From Saccoglossus kowalevskii (Eukaryota; Hemichordata; Enteropneusta; Harrimaniidae): a stretch of DNA of 36,584 nt. A program made the position numbers and the translations under genes. Location of the stretch: contig NW_003112484.1 in NCBI RefSeq assembly GCF_000003605.2, positions 54,554 through 91,137 on the forward strand. The letters are read 5' to 3'. Below are positions 21,901-33,587 of this stretch, in pieces. The notes beneath the pieces were generated by a model. The model was not told the origin of the DNA, made no database searches, and was given only the letters and a program-made list of their open reading frames with translations. The first letter of the stretch is position 1, and every line of letters starts with the position of its first letter.

Positions 21901-24900
21901 AACGGGAAAGTCGGCGTTTTAATTTCACACATAAATCTAAAGTAAACTGATATGGTGCAACTCGTTTTACGTGACCGCGATTTAACAGGAAGTCGATCAG
22001 CGTACGAAACCAGTCACGATTGGCTATTCTTCAATGACCTGAACAGGGCTGCATTAGTGTTACATTCATGTGCAAGCCTTGGACTATTAAACATGACAAC
22101 ACCGTTTTACAGATATTATCATTAGTATAAGCGCTGCATTTGAGGCTAGATGGCGTCGCTACATGTAAATCGAAATTATAATTTAAAACACAAATTATTG
22201 AAGTTTCTCTTAAATGCAATTCAATGGAATGCATTGTATCTTGATTAAACGTGAACCTGGTTCTGGCATTCGGCGTGGTATTGCTCACGCACCGCCGTTC
22301 CTCAAAATGACGAAATTGCGTAAATATGGATGTTTTTTACTGAACCTCCGAGAAATCAATAAAAAACATTATTACCTTCAAAGTTTTTTCTTGAGAGACG
22401 GTCTGGTTGCATTTTAAGTCAGGGGCGTCGATAGGGAGGGGGCAATGTCAACATTTTTACCAAATACTGCGAATATACTTCCCTATGAACCACTATGAAT
22501 ACCAGTGCCATGGGTCACTACTCACAGTATGGCCAGCGCCCAAAAAGGTAATTTTGCGAAATGCCATGGGGTTTTGTTTTGGCGTTATATGATTCGTACA
22601 CAGCTTGGGGGTGATTGGGTCAAATCTGGTGAAACAGATCTAGCGTCCGAATCATTCAAGCATTGAACTAATCACGAATTGTATCCACTTTGAAAAACTT
22701 TAGAGATCGCGTTTTACAGCACACAATTCTCGCGATATCAAGTACATGTACGTGGACTAGTTACATGCGAATCGCCGTTCTTTTTGTACTCCCCGTAATT
22801 GTCTTGTTGGGTTAGGCTTAATAGAGAAATTATACCAGCTCGTTCTCATCTATTAAATGTGTGGTTCATTATGGTAATCTACCTCTGCGTGGGAAAGTCC
22901 GTAATTTGTTGTTGACAGCGTTCAGTAGAGACCAGTGTGAACTTGATATACGGGTCACGTTGTCCCCACACTCGCACAGCCGACATCAGTATTCACGCGA
23001 CTCCAAGTCGTAAAAGATTTATGATGACATTTTGTGTTTTTTAATCACTGCTTTACGGTATCTGATATTACGACTGGTTGTTTTACCATGTGCACCGTGT
23101 GCTGTTGTGGGATCAGTACTTAACTGGCGATCTCAGGACACCGGGGCACCGCCCGGGTGAGAGAGAGTACGTGCCCGGCCACTGCTGACGGATGACCTCC
23201 TGGTTGACAAAACCGGCGTAATTTTGTAGACGAATTCCCGAAAAATGAAGAATTTCTAATGTTTCCTCTTAAGGTGGGATTGTGTACCAGTCGGTGGTTA
23301 AAATAACAGTAAAACGGTGTACAGAGGCATGTTAATAGAAAGCGTTTGATATCGCATTACTGTGTTTTTAAAATGGGAGTAGTCGTTTGTTTCCTGGCGG
23401 AATGATACGATAACGGATACGAGTGTCGATTCCACGTGTACGTACAGTGAACGGCGTGTTCACATGTACTTGTCCCGCTAACAGACCGCTTTTATCATGG
23501 GACCTATCATGTCTAACTTCCCATATATTCCGATAAGGCGATATTTGTGCCGTATTTCCCCCGTCCTATGTGGTGGTATCTTACTCGCTGGTTCGTGTAC
23601 CGATTGTTTGTGACAGATGAATCTTGGTTGAATTATCTAGCACCTGGGAACATTGTAGTCATGGCAACGACGCTATCCAAGTTGCGCCTGATAGATGCAC
23701 TGATAGAAGGGAAACGCCGAACAGCGTTTAGTGCCGGGATGGTACAAAGACAGCACTTTGAATTACCTTGGGCTGGACTATTATTTTACATGCTAGTTAG
23801 AATCAGGTAAAAAAAACGGACAGAGAAAATGAGATGTTTCAGAGCCTGTGAGAAAAAGTATGGCGAATTTCACAATATGCATACTACTGAACTGTCCGCT
23901 AGTTTTTACCTGACCAACCCCGTAAATATTATGATCTTATCCAGTCTATAGTTCCAGGTTCACTGCTTTTCTTTGTCCTATCAGTTATAGTCAGTATACT
24001 TTCCTAACACGTAACAGTTTTATGTCGTTTTACTAGTCGTGTTTGAATATGGTATACTGTTAATTGTCCCATCAATTCATATTTTCCTGGAAACTCCGCT
24101 CAGCTCCGAAATGGGGACTGTGATCGAACATATAATTTCGGTGTAATCAAAAAATGAAAAACGGTGCATGTTGATTACATCGCACATGTGTCTGTTTTTG
24201 AAATCTCAGTGACCTCCAATGTGGCCCGGTGATTTATAAATCAAAAATGACAGCGTAATATGATAACAATGTATTTATAATTAATGTATAATGTATTACA
24301 TGTATTAATACCATTTCTTATTCTTCATCTTCAAGTTGTCATATTGTCAGCTTTGTTTATGATTGTACAGTAAATTACTACTGTAAAGTTTTTGTTTAAA
24401 TGATTCATTCGTCAATTTAAAGTTAGTTATTACAAGTCTGAAAAAACTCGTATCATTTCAATAATATACCGAGATGAATGAAGCGATATGAATATATGAT
24501 GTCAACTTGATTCTGTACCTCATTGACAAGGTGATACACGCCCTCAATCGACGAATTGCTTCCATGACGTAATGAGTGCAATGAGTCTATTCGTAGTCAA
24601 GTTGTTATCGGTGGTCGGTCGTCAATACAAAAATGATTTACAATATTCTAAAGAATGACATAACCAAACAGTTGTCGTTTTGCACCACGACACTGTGTTA
24701 ACATGTATCTGCATATATGTCATTTTGACGTCATGAAATGAGTCGCCGCTGGAGGGCGCGTCCTATGTGGAAGGTGAGTTTCATGAATGTCACGTATAAT
24801 TCTATGTTGTTGTGCCCATACCCGGGGTATGTTTAACCAGCCACGACCATGATAAAAAAACACGCTCCGAGTCTTGCTTGTCGCAATTAAAAATGATTAA

Positions 24901-25603
24901 CAGGTGGCCCGGGCCACGGAGAATAAACACGGAGTGAACAAATTCAAACGTCTTCCAAAAATTTGTCATTTTTAACTAGTGCATAGACCTTTATTTGAAA
25001 ACTATGTAACGATAACACGGTTTCTATTTTCGCGTGATTTCTCATTCATGTTTGTGTGAATCCGTGTAGTGATTATGTGTTTTGCCCAGAGCCTCAATTC
25101 ATTAATAACGTCAAGCTAACTGTAAACATAATCGTGAAATCGCATGCACCCCTGGTGTTGAAAACAAATGGAAGACGTTCACCACCAACTCTCGAGTCAC
25201 ATGACATCTGCACCCGACGAGATCGGATCGTAAAATACACAAAGAAAAACATGAAGTGACAAGTCGCGACTGGAGCAGTGGCGGGACACAAGAAATTCAA
25301 TATCCTCCCAATAAATTTAATTCTGGGGAGAGAAATTGGGGGTAAATCGATTACCACGGTGATTTGTTATTACGTATTTATTTTCGAGGTGTGAACAGTC
25401 ACGGAACGGACACTCATTTAGTACGCTACAGTGTTCATCTGCCATTTCAGTTCCAAAGTGGGATGTTTATTACTGATCACAGGCGGGACCCATACAGCAC
25501 GGCGACAGCAAAGCGGTATGTTGGGTCATGGCGAGGAAATTAATCAGCGGTCATTGAACTTTTTATGTACATGAGCAGTTGAATTGTTAAATACAAAAAT
25601 ATC
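18906..25603. other. CpG-rich intergenic DNA, no recognised gene
   Basis: No frame here resembles a known protein and all are short. CpG is far more frequent than in the EXD3 introns. I see C-runs (about 18926 and 19160), a TATAAAA in CpG-rich context at 21850-21856, a CSL-type site at 22888-22895, and a TGACGTCA at 24726-24733. It may hold distal regulatory DNA or non-coding transcripts, but nothing proves this. Confidence 0.55.
22888..22895 (+). promoter_or_regulatory. Candidate distal CSL/Su(H) site
   Basis: CGTGGGAA, a perfect match to the RBPJ/Su(H) consensus YRTGDGAA, about 7 kb downstream of NRARP. A single 8-mer in a 36-kb window can be chance. Confidence 0.3.
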
Positions 25604-26428
25604 ATGGCGGGGTATAATTTAAATTGGAAATTTACAAATATGGAGGGGTATAATTTAAATTGGAAATCTACTACAAATATGGAGGGGTATAATTTATATT
25701 GGAAATCTACAAATATGGAGGGGTATAATTTATATTGGAAATCTACAAATATGGAGGAGTATAATTTAAATTGGAAATCTACAAATATGGAGGGGTATAA
25801 TTTAAATTGGAAATCTACAAATATGGAGGGGTATAATTTGAATTGGAAATCTACAAATATGGAGGGGTATAATTTATATTGGAAATCTACAAATATGGAG
25901 GAGTATAATTTAAATTGGAAATCTACAAATATGGAGGGGTATAATTTGAATTGGAAATCTACAAATATGGAGGAGTATAATTTAAATTGGAAATCTACAA
26001 ATATGGAGGAGTATAATTTAAATTGGAAATCTACAAATATGGAGGGGTATAATTTAAATTGGAAATCTACAAATATGGAGGAGTATAATTTAAATTGGAA
26101 ATCTACAAATATGGATGAGTATAATTTGAATTGGAAATCTACAAATATGGAGGGGTATAATTTAAATTGGAAATCTACAAATATGGAGGGGTATAATTTG
26201 AATTGGAAATCTACAAATATGGATGAGTATAATTTGAATTGGAAATCTACAAATATGGAGGGGTATAATTTAAATTGGAAATCTACAAATATGGAGGGGT
26301 ATAATTTAAATTGGAAATCTACTACAAATATGGAGGGGTATAATTTATATTGGAAATCTACAAATATGGAGGGGTATAATTTAAATTGGAAATCTACAAA
26401 TATGGAGGGGTATAATCTAAATTGGTAA
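25604..26428. repeat. 36-bp minisatellite, 23 units, open on both strands
   Basis: The unit starts atggaggggtataattt and ends with tacaaat. Repeats are nearly identical. They vary at a few positions: GGG/GAG/GAT near the start, TTA/TTG, and AAT/TAT. Units 2 and 20 each carry an extra 3-bp cta, and each is followed by a TAT-variant unit, 651 bp apart. The plus strand is open from ATG 25604 to TAA 26426-26428 (274 aa of MEGYNLNWKSTN-type units). The minus strand is open over 25540-26436 as well. Without other coding evidence I call this a repeat, not a gene. Confidence 0.92.
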
Positions 26429-29400
26429 ATGTACAAACAACCATTTAGGATCCAAGTAGCTGCTGAGCTAAGATTTTCTCACGCAAAAAAATCACGCGTC
26501 TGTTTGCAATTTTCAATCATCCGACTATAATGTTCCAACCCGCTATATTTAACAGTGTCTGCGTGCATGCAGCCGTGGGGTCATGGACACGCTAGTTCCA
26601 CAGGGGGCACCCTGTCCTATCGGGAAAACAGTATGCGGTTTAATAGTCACATTTGCAAAGCTTGTGCACTCATCAAGACCACCTCGTACTTGTGCACATG
26701 TAAACAACACGCGCACAATCAAAAACTGTTCAATGTAAAAATGGGACAATATGTTTTGGTTTTTGGTCACCCGTGGCGCTAAACAGGTCCTTCGCGGAAG
26801 TTATCGCCTTCTTATTTTATTATCCGTGCACGGCGTCTCGAACCTTTTCAAGAGCAACTAAGACGGAACTGTGCCAAAAGCCCGTATGCTGGCTGGATCA
26901 GTATTGTCTGTCACACTGCAAGCGTGTTGTACGGCTTTGTCGGATTCAACGGGTCAGTACACTGTACTGGTGCTAACGGGGGTGCATTCTCCATTAGTGG
27001 TACAACACGTGCCTTTGTTACCACACTAACAAAAGCAACCACCTTCTTTCTGCAACGCTTATACCCCACCCCCTTCACTCTGATGACAGGAACCCTGGAA
27101 CCACAAATGACTTAGACACGAGTTATGTTTTATATACGACAATTTTTTTTAACTGACAATTAGGGAACAAGTAAAAAATATATACAACCATCGTTCGTTT
27201 ATCATAAAATTATCCAATACTGTAAAAAACAAACATTGGTAAATTTGATAAAGTAACTAAGAGAAAAGCTCAGTGACAGTGAAAAAGTTATTCATGTAAT
27301 AAAGAAGAGTACCATCTTGAACACGTGTAATCCTATCCCCATCAAAGTTTTTTAATCGAACTGCGTCTTAATTGCAGTGGTAGAGAGGCAGCACTATAAA
27401 TAGATTTCCAGTTGAGTCGAGGCATAAATACAAGACATAAATAATTTGATATGTCGAAAAAAACTTTCAACAAACAAACAAACAAGCTACTCTCTGGTTG
27501 GTCTGACAGAGTTTGGTGTTGAGTTGGGTAGCCAATCAGGTACAGTTTTGTAAGTAGCTTCCATTTCTAGTTTCGGAATTCAAACCAGGTTTCAAACAGC
27601 GGCGACACATCGACACACAGCTGGTGCTTTTTTGTAGAATAAACGAGAATGTGGCGTTCACTGCACTTGGCGTTGCCATGGTGCTAAGGTGCGTATCCTT
27701 CATCACAGTTATGTTATGATTGGTCTTTTGGATGTAACACCACCACAACCATGGCAAGACGTGCTTTCAGAACGAAGCATCGAAAATGAAAAAAAAGTAA
27801 CATGTTTCGAAAACAAGGTTCCAAAGAGCAATACTGAAAAGAACTGATTTATATTTGGAATCAATTTATACAGAACGACATTACCAGCAACAATCACCAG
27901 TCTGTGTCAAAAACGTCCCTGCAAACTTCAATTTTACCCAAGCTTTGAAGAGAGGCACGTTTTATTTTATTTTGTCGCAAAGCCATTTGAAACAGCGACA
28001 TGAATCACTGCGGTGTGCTGACATAAGTTTGAATAGAGAAAACGACTTGAAGCTCGAGTCCGATAAGGCCGTTGAATGGGAGAGACTGGGACCTTTTGTC
28101 CAGAGCTCACATTACAACGTATGCTCTGGTCGACAAGGGCTTGCACAGAGAAAGCCAACTCATGCCAAACTTTGCCCCAGTTTCACAATACTCTACTTAA
28201 AAAGGGCAAAGACGAATACATGTTTTTCTCAACCTGTCTGCGTATTCAGCACTCTAATCAATATACCTTCGACATTACTGGCCAAAACTGCACCTTCTAA
28301 AAATATAAACAACTTGAGAAATATCACAAATTAGTGACGTAATTATCACCATGGTCACAGTGTATTGTCAACGTAGTGAGTACAAGTCCCTATTCACCAC
28401 GTGCGTGACTTATCAAAAATATATCAATTACAATCTATAAAATTCGTAAACAAGTCTCTACAAATTCGAACGTTTTATGTATATATATTGTAATTAACTG
28501 TGAAATATATATATTATGCAAATCTTTACCGTAATATACATATAGTACATGTCTTTTTCTTCAAAAAAAATGTAATAAGGAAAACCAACTTTCAAAAATA
28601 CATTTTTCGTACAATTTGTTCCCTCCAATAAGCGGACACAGACCAATAAACTATATATTTTAAATGCAACTTATAATCAGATGCGGACAACGATCTGTTC
28701 TTGTTAATCAATCCACTCAACAACTATGTACCAACTAGATAACCGTTTTTTTTTTTTTGTAAACTAGAGTTGCCTTCGTGTAGTCGGTTGCAACAACATC
28801 GAGGACACTGAACATGCCCATGATCCGAAAATGTTTTGAATGTTTTTTTTATAAGTTTCTATATAGACCTCAGGTCTATGGTTTCTAGCACCAGAGAAGT
28901 TGTGTTCGCCTTGTATAATGAGGCGTACAAGAAGACATTTAAACCATAAATAATGATCCTGTACATCGTCCTTGGACAAACCAATATTTAAAGGAAGAAA
29001 CAGTTATTTTCTTGGAAAGTTGCAATCTGTGCACGTATGGCCGCTAAGAGCTTTTCCGTTGCTGAACTAACGCGAAACAGTAAACTGAAGACGAGCCAGT
29101 TTCTGAAAACGTAGCATAACAACACGTCCATGTTGACAGCTGGGATACACATCATAGTGGCGTACATTGCCAGCGTGCCGAGAATCCATTCTGCTACTAG
29201 TAAATACAGCTAAAAGATGCGCCAAGTGTTAATTGGTAGTAATTCTTGTTAACACGGTGAACTCATCACCATGGAATACACGCTTTGTACAGCGTTCCAA
29301 AGTGAACAAACATGGCCCCGGCACTACGTATGCATTACTGCCATTGCAACTATGTGACCTCAGAAATAGGCATAGCGAAGGTCAATGAGGGCAAATCACA

Positions 29401-29693
29401 CGCCGGGGGAGCTGGCTCGAACTTGAAAACTGCTCGGTGAAATAGCTCTGCCTACCCATAGTGGCATACGAATCCACACTCAAACGGAATCCTTCTGAGG
29501 TAAAATGTTGAAATCGGGAAAGGTGTTAACTATTGTAGAGTTTAGTTAAATGGTGACTGATATTTACAACACGTTTAGTTATATATATACACAAGATGCG
29601 ATTTCAATGTAAAAAAATACAGGGTGTTACTTCCCTCGCACTGAATTAGAGTCGTGTAGTTCTTGGTCGGGTCCACATTGACGGTCCTCCTGC
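26429..29693. other. Intergenic DNA downstream of NRARP, including its likely 3' UTR
   Basis: The 3' UTR of the minus-strand NRARP should lie in the upper part, just below 29694, but I see no clear minus-strand AATAAA close to the stop. A 159-residue open frame at 27855-28334 on the plus strand has no recognisable domain. A ~70-bp conserved-looking element lies at 27478-27550. Confidence 0.5.
27478..27550 (+). repeat. Left arm of an inverted ~70-bp repeat flanking NRARP
   Basis: Contains ctctctggttggtctgac and ttgggtagccaatcagg. It matches the reverse complement of 33515-33587 over its whole length with scattered substitutions and a one-base gap. Each copy carries two CCAAT-type cores facing each other. 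Confidence 0.75.
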
Positions 29694-30014
29694 CTATCTT
29701 TTACAGCTATTGACATTTGTTATTAAGTATAGGGCGATATCCTCGTGTCCACCATACGCCGCGATGTGCAAAGCGTTCCAACCGTCGCGGTTGGCCAATT
29801 TTACATCAGCTCCGAACTGAACGAGTAATTTGACTAGCTCGAAGTTGCCATCAATGACAGACTGGTGTAGCGCAGTTTGTCCCTCGCAGTCAAACATGTT
29901 AACGTTGACGTCCTGCCTGGCCGTCTCAAGCACACGAGCAAGTTCGGTAGTATCGCCATTTTTGACTGCTTCATGGAATACCTTTTGGTGAGGGGATTGT
30001 ATTTGTGCCGTCAT
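29694..30014 (-). CDS. NRARP: NRARP: Notch-regulated ankyrin repeat protein
   Basis: Single-exon minus-strand gene of 106 aa; the vertebrate protein is about 114 aa and also intronless. ATG is at 30012-30014 in good context (acaATGa), with an in-frame stop upstream at 30090-30092. The N-terminal helix QKVFHEAVKNGDTTELARVL leads into two ankyrin repeats, about 45-77 (GQTALHQSVIDGNFELVKLL) and 78-106 (GWNALHIAAYGGHEDIALYL). The signature blocks TALHQSVIDGN and LANRDGW are diagnostic. In vertebrates the protein binds the Notch intracellular domain and RBPJ on DNA and lowers Notch output; it is itself a direct Notch target. A CSL site and two CCAAT boxes upstream fit such feedback. Convergent to EXD3, about 13 kb from its end. 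Confidence 0.96.
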   Translation of the reverse strand: MTAQIQSPHQKVFHEAVKNGDTTELARVLETARQDVNVNMFDCEGQTALHQSVIDGNFELVKLLVQFGADVKLANRDGWNALHIAAYGGHEDIALYLITNVNSCKR

Positions 30015-30416
30015 TGTTGCGCAGAGTTTCTTGTAGGTGTTGTTAGTGTCCACGGACTCCGTAATCTGTTCTCTTCCTACCCAACACCGTCAACCTGGCT
30101 TTTACGACCGCCTGTGTAGATGGAACGATGAAATTTCACGCTGTAATGACTGGAACAAACAGCAATACGAGAACGACAGCGTGAACTTCAAACTACGCAG
30201 CCTCGCCCACGTTATGCTATGCAACTCTGCGCTGGCATTCACAATTTTGACACAACATTCGGTTCCCTCGCCTCGTTACAAAAGGCAAAAGAGGTGTGCT
30301 CAAATATTCATCGTCCATAGATTTAACATAACACAAGGAGGCGAGATTTTGAATCGCGCCAGTTTCGGACCAAGGTCCAATGGCTATTGTTTACATGTGT
30401 TCCAAACTCCCCTGGG

Positions 30417-30421
30417 ATTGG
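30417..30421 (-). promoter_or_regulatory. CCAAT box (NF-Y type) upstream of NRARP
   Basis: ATTGG on the plus strand, that is CCAATCCC reading toward NRARP, about 400 bases before the start codon. Confidence 0.4.
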
Positions 30422-30457
30422 TTGGATCGCCCAAGTAGTACTGAAAGAGCTGTTTTC

Positions 30458-30462
30458 ATTGG
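30458..30462 (-). promoter_or_regulatory. Second CCAAT box upstream of NRARP
   Basis: Reads GGCCAATGA toward NRARP, 41 bases from the other CCAAT box and about 55 bases from the CSL site. The spacing is consistent with a compact proximal promoter. No clear TATA box is seen. Confidence 0.4.
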
Positions 30463-30516
30463 CCAACGTCATCAAATGATTATTAATTAAGGTTTGTTGA
30501 TTCATGGTGTCGAGAG

Positions 30517-30524
30517 CGTGGGAA
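30517..30524 (+). promoter_or_regulatory. CSL/Su(H)/RBPJ binding site in the NRARP promoter
   Basis: CGTGGGAA is a perfect high-affinity RBPJ/Su(H) octamer, about 500 bases upstream of the NRARP start codon. I found no inverted TTCCCACG partner at the 15-17 bp spacing of a paired (SPS) site. The position, ahead of a gene known as a direct Notch target, makes function plausible. Confidence 0.55.
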
Positions 30525-31206
30525 CGTCGACCGCGGCTCTTCTCAACTAACCTCGTGTGGACGTTGTGTGATTGACGCAGTGCAGGGGTAGTCGGCGTAG
30601 CACCGCCCACTGTCTGTCAAATGGAACTTAGACCAGTTATCTAGGATACCTGCGTAAATACTCTCATGCAGTTGTCTGTTTTATCAAAAAGTTGCTGTCT
30701 CTCCCTCCCCTTTTATCATTAGTTATGTCGACCTGTGCAATTGACAGACAATTAGTGGGTTATCGGCGGAGATGAAAAATGGGAGATTGAGCCCAACCCC
30801 GGAACTGACTTTTAAAAGCATATCGTCCGTGTGTACTCACGCACGGACCTACTGCACTGGATATATGTGTCAAGTGGCGGGTATCGTGGAATGTATTAGA
30901 TCCGTACATAGGTACCGTCGAGGCTGATATCGGGTTGGGGTGTATTAATAAATAACAACATATATATCGGGAATCACCGCACATAAGATGGACGCTGCTC
31001 TAATAGTCAGTTGTTCAATGGCCTCGTTTCAATCGCGTTTTAGAAACTTCCACTTATCTGCCTAAAGTTATTTAGTCGTCTGATTGTATGGTGCGAAACA
31101 TACGTAAGAGACATTGATTCAGTCGCGCAATATTAACAGAGGACACACAGAGCCTTCAAATTACCTAGATAAGACACGTCGCAAATAATTTGGCGATGTT
31201 GAAAAG

Positions 31207-31222
31207 ACTGTGACGTCACAGT
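31207..31222. promoter_or_regulatory. CRE palindrome
   Basis: ACTGTGACGTCACAGT is a perfect 16-bp palindrome centred on the full CRE TGACGTCA (CREB/ATF), 1.2 kb upstream of the NRARP start. Confidence 0.4.
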
Positions 31223-32939
31223 GCACCGACCTTTGCGTAAAATATGAAAGAAACATCAGTGTGTGTTTTATTCTTTGAAATGTGAATAAGTCAACGAGCA
31301 CGCTTTCTATCACGCATTCTTCAATTTAGTAAATGGTGGGGGAATCGACCAGAGATTGATTTGTTCTAAGGTAAACTAAAGAAAGACAAACAATCGTTCT
31401 ATATAACTCCGAAACAGCAAAACTAATACCACGGGGACCCCCGGCGGGGACCGACTTTTTTGTTTACCGGGGTTTCGACGTTCGGGTCGAAAACACAATA
31501 CTAGTTGCTATACTCATTCTATTTATACGTATGTTATATTCGGACGTTGAACAAAGTCCACGTACTATGCTTAGGAACAACTGTGGCATTACCACGTCAA
31601 TAGCCAGCGCCTAGCTCTCCGACCCCGCCCACTAAAAGTTGTATAGGATTCCGGTATTCATTTCATAGCACCGTGTCATGTAGCTTCGATGCCAACAGAG
31701 ACAGACACATTCCCGCAAAGCAAAGTGTAATTGGCAGTGTGGTTCTTTCCGGAATGTGACGATTTACGTGTTATTTACACGTCTCCTACGTTTATACACA
31801 AGGATCGTGGTCCTCCCGGTGGATTGCTCGTTTTTATACATGTGCGTATCTTGGGTCAATTGCGTCCTCTATCGTTCGACTCCGACGCCAAAGTTCAGTG
31901 TCGGACTTCGTGATCAAAGACAGTTTTGCACCAAATGGATGAAAGTCTGGCACATTTTGTGTAAAAAAAAATCTTAAATTGTGGTGACCGTATGCATGGG
32001 ATAGTGCTCTCTGTGGGGTATGGGTAGATCTTGTGGGTTATGCACCCGAAATGAACCGTCCAACGTTCCAAAACATATCGTGTCACGTGGCAGATAACAA
32101 TTTGTAAATACAAGACAGCAGCTTTGTTCTGTTTTGTTTTGTATGACAATTTTTAATTTTTAAACAGTGGTTTCAGATTACCAATGGAGGTTACGATTAC
32201 ATAGTATTTTCAAAACATCGATTTGAAATGACAGTAGAACGGTATCTTACCGGCTGTACACTGATATGCCAAGGCACTCACCCAAGACGATTGATGCACC
32301 TCTAAAGTGGCCGTCAAACGGAATATATGTCGTTATATATTTTGATAGATTCGATTTTTCGATGTTTTGGGGAGTAATGAATAAATTACTACGCACCATC
32401 TATTATTACTTGTTAACAGGACTTGGGCGAGGATGTACGCCTAAATACAGAACACGACTGCGTGTTCATCCATTATTGCGCACTTCTCTGTCTTTGCTAT
32501 ACGTTATCATTTAATAATATGGGCAGTGCTTTGTTGTCTATTTCCCAATTATCATGACAAATATCATGCATACTTTTATTATTAGTAGTACTTTGAAATT
32601 ATCTGTGGCATTCGATGAAAATGTCACTTTAACATGTTTGTGCACGTCCAGAGGGCACGATCACGTCTAATGTTTCCTTCTTATTAGTGTGTTCTCATGG
32701 TTCCATCAATGCAAATCACCATATTTCGCCGTGACCATGACCTCGATTGGCATACCTCTCTCGTCTCAAAACAAACGTGGTCAATTGTCCGTGCTACTAG
32801 GCTGGTATTACATACGTTCATGGATTTAGAAACGTTTTATTTATTTCTCCAACTTATAATTTGCGATAATTTGCTATACGGTATTCCGTAAAACCAATGT
32901 CAAGTGAAGTGATATCCAAAAACATTAAATACAGCAGCG

Positions 32940-33190
32940 GACCTATGTCACGTAGGGCAGACCATCGACTCTTAAGGGTAGACAATATATGTTAGGGACG
33001 GACCAATAACTCTTAAATTAGGTGCCAAACTATATCACTTAGGGCAGACCATTAACTCACTTGGGGCGAACCATTACCTCTTAAAGGTAAACACTAACTA
33101 TTAGAGCCGGACCAATAACTCTGTGGGATGGGCCATGAACTCTTGAAGCTGACCAATAACTCTGAGGGGTGTGTAAATATTTCTTAAGAG
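32940..33190. repeat. Degenerate repeat with gaCCAATAACTCTTA core
   Basis: About eight loosely spaced copies of a 25-35 bp unit around accaataactcttaa or accattaactc, many followed by g-rich gggca/gggg. Divergence is high, so the unit length is only approximate. Confidence 0.65.
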
Positions 33191-33514
33191 TTGAACCCTT
33201 AGAGTTTAAGCCCGCCCCGTATTCGTATGAGTTCAGTCACAAAGCCGTATAGAGGAGACCACCGTGACAACATTCGCATGATGTTGAAATTCACTAAAAC
33301 AAGTAAGATAATACGAACTTGTATGTGCGGTTCACCCATGAGTATGTGCGGGGCATATCATCACAGTATTACATCTGTGGGAGGTCGTTTGCATAATTTC
33401 GATCTTGGATGGACCATTTTAAAAATCTACTAGTCAAAGCTTGTATTTTAACAAGTACCAAGCTTGAGAGGAGTCAATACGCGCTTGATATATGTAGAAG
33501 TTAGATTCAGTGCG

Positions 33515-33587
33515 AAAGGTTGTGCCTGATTGGCTACCCAAACCTAATACCTAGCAGTCAGACCAATCGGAGAGCAGGTTGTTTATT
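33515..33587 (-). repeat. Right arm of the inverted ~70-bp repeat flanking NRARP
   Basis: The reverse complement of this stretch matches 27478-27550, including ggtctgac and gggtagccaatcagg. It lies 3.5 kb upstream of NRARP, while the other arm is 2.1 kb downstream of it. Confidence 0.75.

Noticed and set aside
25604-26428. CRISPR-like array
   Set aside because: Units are contiguous with no unique spacers, and the DNA is clearly animal.
25540-26436. 298-residue minus-strand frame
   Set aside because: It is the reverse reading of the 36-bp repeat. Length comes from the stop-free, multiple-of-three unit.
27855-28334. 159-residue open frame on the plus strand
   Set aside because: No recognisable motif, no promoter or polyA context, and it overlaps other frames. 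Its length is possible by chance in this base composition.
30015-30053. Longer NRARP start at a GTG codon (30051-30053)
   Set aside because: GTG is not a normal animal start, and the ATG at 30014 has good context and gives the family's usual N-terminal length.
30037-30438. 133-residue open frame antisense to the NRARP upstream region
   Set aside because: Covers the likely NRARP 5' UTR and promoter on the other strand; no domain signal.
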